Assembly (NCBI GenBank): GCA_951813525.2
Contig: CATOTJ020000002.1
Location: 1 to 64,000, forward strand
Source of the DNA: Thermohalobaculum sp951813525
GTDB lineage: Bacteria > Pseudomonadota > Alphaproteobacteria > Rhodobacterales > Rhodobacteraceae
Length of the DNA: 64,000 nucleotides
Direction: 5' to 3'
Positions 61,942-64,000 of the stretch are shown one piece after another (positions within the stretch are counted from its first letter, which is position 1; every line of letters starts with the position of its first letter). The notes beneath the pieces were generated by a model, which saw only the letters and a list, made by a program, of their open reading frames with translations, made no database searches and was not told the origin of the DNA. Position numbers and translations under genes: made by a program.

Positions 61942-64000
61942 TCATGCGCTGTTCTCCCGGTCATCCAACTCCAGATCCATGGTAGGCAGCCCCCGCACAA
62001 TCGCGCGGGTTTCCAGCGCCACGGTGATCACCCGGCGAAACAGCTGGTAGGGGTAGGCCGGATCGCCCACGGTCTCCGTCGCCCAGGCGTTGGGATCGCT
62101 TACGATGCCGCTGTTCTTGTCGGTCCTGACCTTCTGGCGTTCCATGACCCAGGTCAGCGCGGGCTTGCCGTTGACCTCGTAGTCCCAGGCTTCCGGCGGG
62201 ATGTCCTCGATGGTGATGTTCGCGTTGTAGTGCACCGTGATCCTGTCCGCCTTGCGGGCGGGACCGCCGAAGCGCATCTTCTCGACCCGGAAAAAGCGCT
62301 CCGGGTCGTCGATCACGGCCAGCGCCATATCGCCCTGCCGGATCGTCACGGGACAGGGATCGACGCTCTCGAACCCGATGTGCAGGTCGGCAAGCGCCTT
62401 GCCCGCATCGCGGAACGCCTCAAACCCGTCCCATGTACGCATCAGTGGCAGGCGCGGCAGTTCCTTCGCGAGATTGGCCGCGAAGCGGCTGCGATAATCC
62501 TCCGAATGCAGGGTGCCGTAGAGGTACTGGAATACGTCCTCATCGGTGATGGCCGCCTCCGGATAGGCGGACCTGACCCTGGCCATGGCCTGGCCGGAAA
62601 GCGCGCTCCGGCGGCGGTAGCGCCGCCCCGAAGGCGCGGTGATCTCCTCGCCCGGTTCCGCTGCGCTCAGAGGGTCCAGGGCGGGCGCGTCGTCCTTCAC
62701 CGGCTCGTAGCGGTAGAGAGGGAAGCACTGGCCTGTATCCATGAAATGCAGGTTCGGAATCGCATCCGCCATCAGACAGGAAAACCCCGCCCGCGCGCCG
62801 ATGCCCGTCACCGCGATCACCCGGTTCTCAAGCCCCGGCTCCGGGAAGATCGCGGGCATTTTGCAGACCATCTCGTTGAGGCGGCGGCTGTAGTGCAGCC
62901 ACTGCTTCGTGAACGGTCGGTAGAGGCTCCGCATGGCCACGCCGTCGCCCGGGTCCAGCGGCTTGCCGCGCTTGAGATCGGCTTCGAAAGCACGGGTCCA
63001 ACTGATCCGTTTCGGATCACGGGCGATGGCGGGGGCCGGGCCGTCATCGACGGCGAGGGTCTTCCGGCGCGCCACCTCGGCGTTGTAGAATTCGATGGTC
63101 CGCGCGACGTTTTCCGCGAGCCGGGGCTTCGAGGGGTTGTAGCACCAGGCGTCGCGATTGGTAACTACCCCAAGGGAATGCAGGTCGAACAGCACCGGTT
63201 CCGGCACGGGTTTCTTGTTTCCCAGCCGCAGGAAGTTTTTGAAGCTGTCGTCGCGCTGGTCGAGCCAGTCGCCGTGAGGGTCGGGCACTATCCGGGTCCA
63301 GGCGTTCGCCTGCGTGATGCCGCGTATGGAGCCGAAGCCGGATATCCGGGCAAGCTTGTCCTCCCGGTTCAGGTAATCCCCGATGTCGTGATAGAAGATC
63401 GCCCCCCGTTCCGATACGTCAGGGTTCCTGACCAGCAGCGAGATGGCGGTGCCGGTCATGCTCCCCTGTCCGAAGATGTTTTCGCCTTCTCCGGCCTTTC
63501 CCCGGCTCAACATGTTCTTGCGGATATCGCCCCGCAGGTGGATCACGTAGAGGTTCGTGAAGTCCTCGGCGAGACATTTGCGCAAACCATCCGCAAACCC
63601 GCGCTCAATCCACGCGCTTCCGGTCACGAACCCGATCACGCCGCGCTCCCCGATCCGGTCGGAAGCCCAGCGGATGGCCCGGATGTAGCTGTCGTAAATT
63701 CCCTTGAACAACTTTGCTTCCGACTTGGCCGCGTAGGTCTCCCGGATGCGGGCATCAAGCGTGCCGTAGGGGACGTTGCGCGCATCGTCGTCCTGACTTT
63801 TCTGCCCTGCCGAGTAGGGCGGGTTGCCGACGATCACGGTGATGTCCCGCGCCTTTTGCCGCGCGATCCGGTCTGAGTTTTCCGGCATCAGCCGGGTCAC
63901 CAGATCCTTTTGTTCATGGACCGCGAACGTGTCCGTGAGACAGAGGCCCGCGAAGGGCGTGTAAGGCGCGCTCCCGCCCCTGAGCGCCTGCGCCACGGTC
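61942..64000 (-). CDS. Type ISP restriction-modification enzyme, C-terminal part
   Basis: The last roughly 686 codons; the 5' end is beyond the right edge, so the nuclease and helicase domains of a full enzyme (about 1,500 residues) are not seen. Methylase motif IV NPPYSAG lies near residue 58 of the visible part, followed by GVIGFVTGSAWIERG and the long type-ISP target-recognition region (SLYRPFTKQWLHYSRRLNEM, AFPLYRY-like CFPLYRYEP, YLYGTLHSEDYRSRF). It methylates adenine in a specific site and, in full-length enzymes, translocates and cuts unmodified DNA. Defence function on mobile DNA. Confidence 0.88.
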   Translation of the reverse strand, partial: TVAQALRGGSAPYTPFAGLCLTDTFAVHEQKDLVTRLMPENSDRIARQKARDITVIVGNPPYSAGQKSQDDDARNVPYGTLDARIRETYAAKSEAKLFKGIYDSYIRAIRWASDRIGERGVIGFVTGSAWIERGFADGLRKCLAEDFTNLYVIHLRGDIRKNMLSRGKAGEGENIFGQGSMTGTAISLLVRNPDVSERGAIFYHDIGDYLNREDKLARISGFGSIRGITQANAWTRIVPDPHGDWLDQRDDSFKNFLRLGNKKPVPEPVLFDLHSLGVVTNRDAWCYNPSKPRLAENVARTIEFYNAEVARRKTLAVDDGPAPAIARDPKRISWTRAFEADLKRGKPLDPGDGVAMRSLYRPFTKQWLHYSRRLNEMVCKMPAIFPEPGLENRVIAVTGIGARAGFSCLMADAIPNLHFMDTGQCFPLYRYEPVKDDAPALDPLSAAEPGEEITAPSGRRYRRRSALSGQAMARVRSAYPEAAITDEDVFQYLYGTLHSEDYRSRFAANLAKELPRLPLMRTWDGFEAFRDAGKALADLHIGFESVDPCPVTIRQGDMALAVIDDPERFFRVEKMRFGGPARKADRITVHYNANITIEDIPPEAWDYEVNGKPALTWVMERQKVRTDKNSGIVSDPNAWATETVGDPAYPYQLFRRVITVALETRAIVRGLPTMDLELDDRENSA

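Noticed and set aside
61885..63876. A 663-codon plus-strand open frame.
   Set aside because: It is fully antisense to the type ISP restriction enzyme, which has clear motifs; GC-rich third positions keep the opposite frame open.

Overview
The window comes from a GC-rich alphaproteobacterium-like genome. Support for this: the overall base composition, tRNA sequences of alphaproteobacterial type, the DUF3489-DUF2924-serine recombinase cassette common in that class, and many genes with ATGA or TGATG start-stop overlaps. I cannot name the genus. The left two thirds are mostly metabolic chromosome; the right third is a mosaic of mobile DNA.

1-17.6 kb: an amide, imide or carbamoyl catabolic island. 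It holds a hydantoinase A fragment at the left edge, a complete HyuA/HyuB pair, four separate isochorismatase-fold cysteine hydrolases, an amidase-signature enzyme, a PuuE-like NodB deacetylase, a 2-oxoglutarate/Fe oxygenase, an NTF2-like protein, a peroxiredoxin, a CobW-type metal GTPase, and two divergently transcribed YrdC-like proteins. Two related small membrane proteins sit at its two ends. The combination reads as stepwise opening of a cyclic amide or imide, release of carbamoyl or amide nitrogen, and further oxidation. The substrate is unknown.

17.9-24.2 kb: a periplasmic-binding-protein / histidine kinase / receiver operon, an SLC13-type transporter and a PPK2 polyphosphate kinase. 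24.4-30.5 kb: insertion-sequence territory (a broken IS3, an intact-looking IS427-type element and a full IS21). It lies largely between two convergent tRNA genes, tRNA(CAU) and tRNA-Leu(UAA). The tRNA-Leu gene is split in its anticodon by a group I intron. The IS21 joins the 3' part of a tyrosine integrase to the 3' part of a serine recombinase, so this island is the scar of an IS-mediated deletion.

30.8-41.1 kb: a TetR-controlled acyl-CoA catabolic cluster resembling the acyclic terpene (Atu) or leucine (Liu) pathways. It encodes an AtuA-like protein, both subunits of a biotin-dependent carboxylase, an enoyl-CoA hydratase and three acyl-CoA dehydrogenases, with a perfect palindromic operator in the divergent promoter. 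41.2-49.2 kb: an ornithine-cyclodeaminase-family enzyme, a very unusual 1,184-residue FAD-linked oxidase fusion, a coupled histidine kinase / response regulator pair, and a divergent metzincin-like metalloprotease.

49.4-64 kb: tRNA-Pro and tRNA-Gln, then a serine-recombinase cassette, a truncated IS630, shattered relaxase genes folded into a large inverted repeat, an Rpn-like nuclease, an 84-bp tandem repeat, a complete Tn3-family transposon (40-bp terminal repeats) carrying a P-loop kinase, a Uma2 endonuclease and a type ISP restriction-modification enzyme that runs off the right edge.
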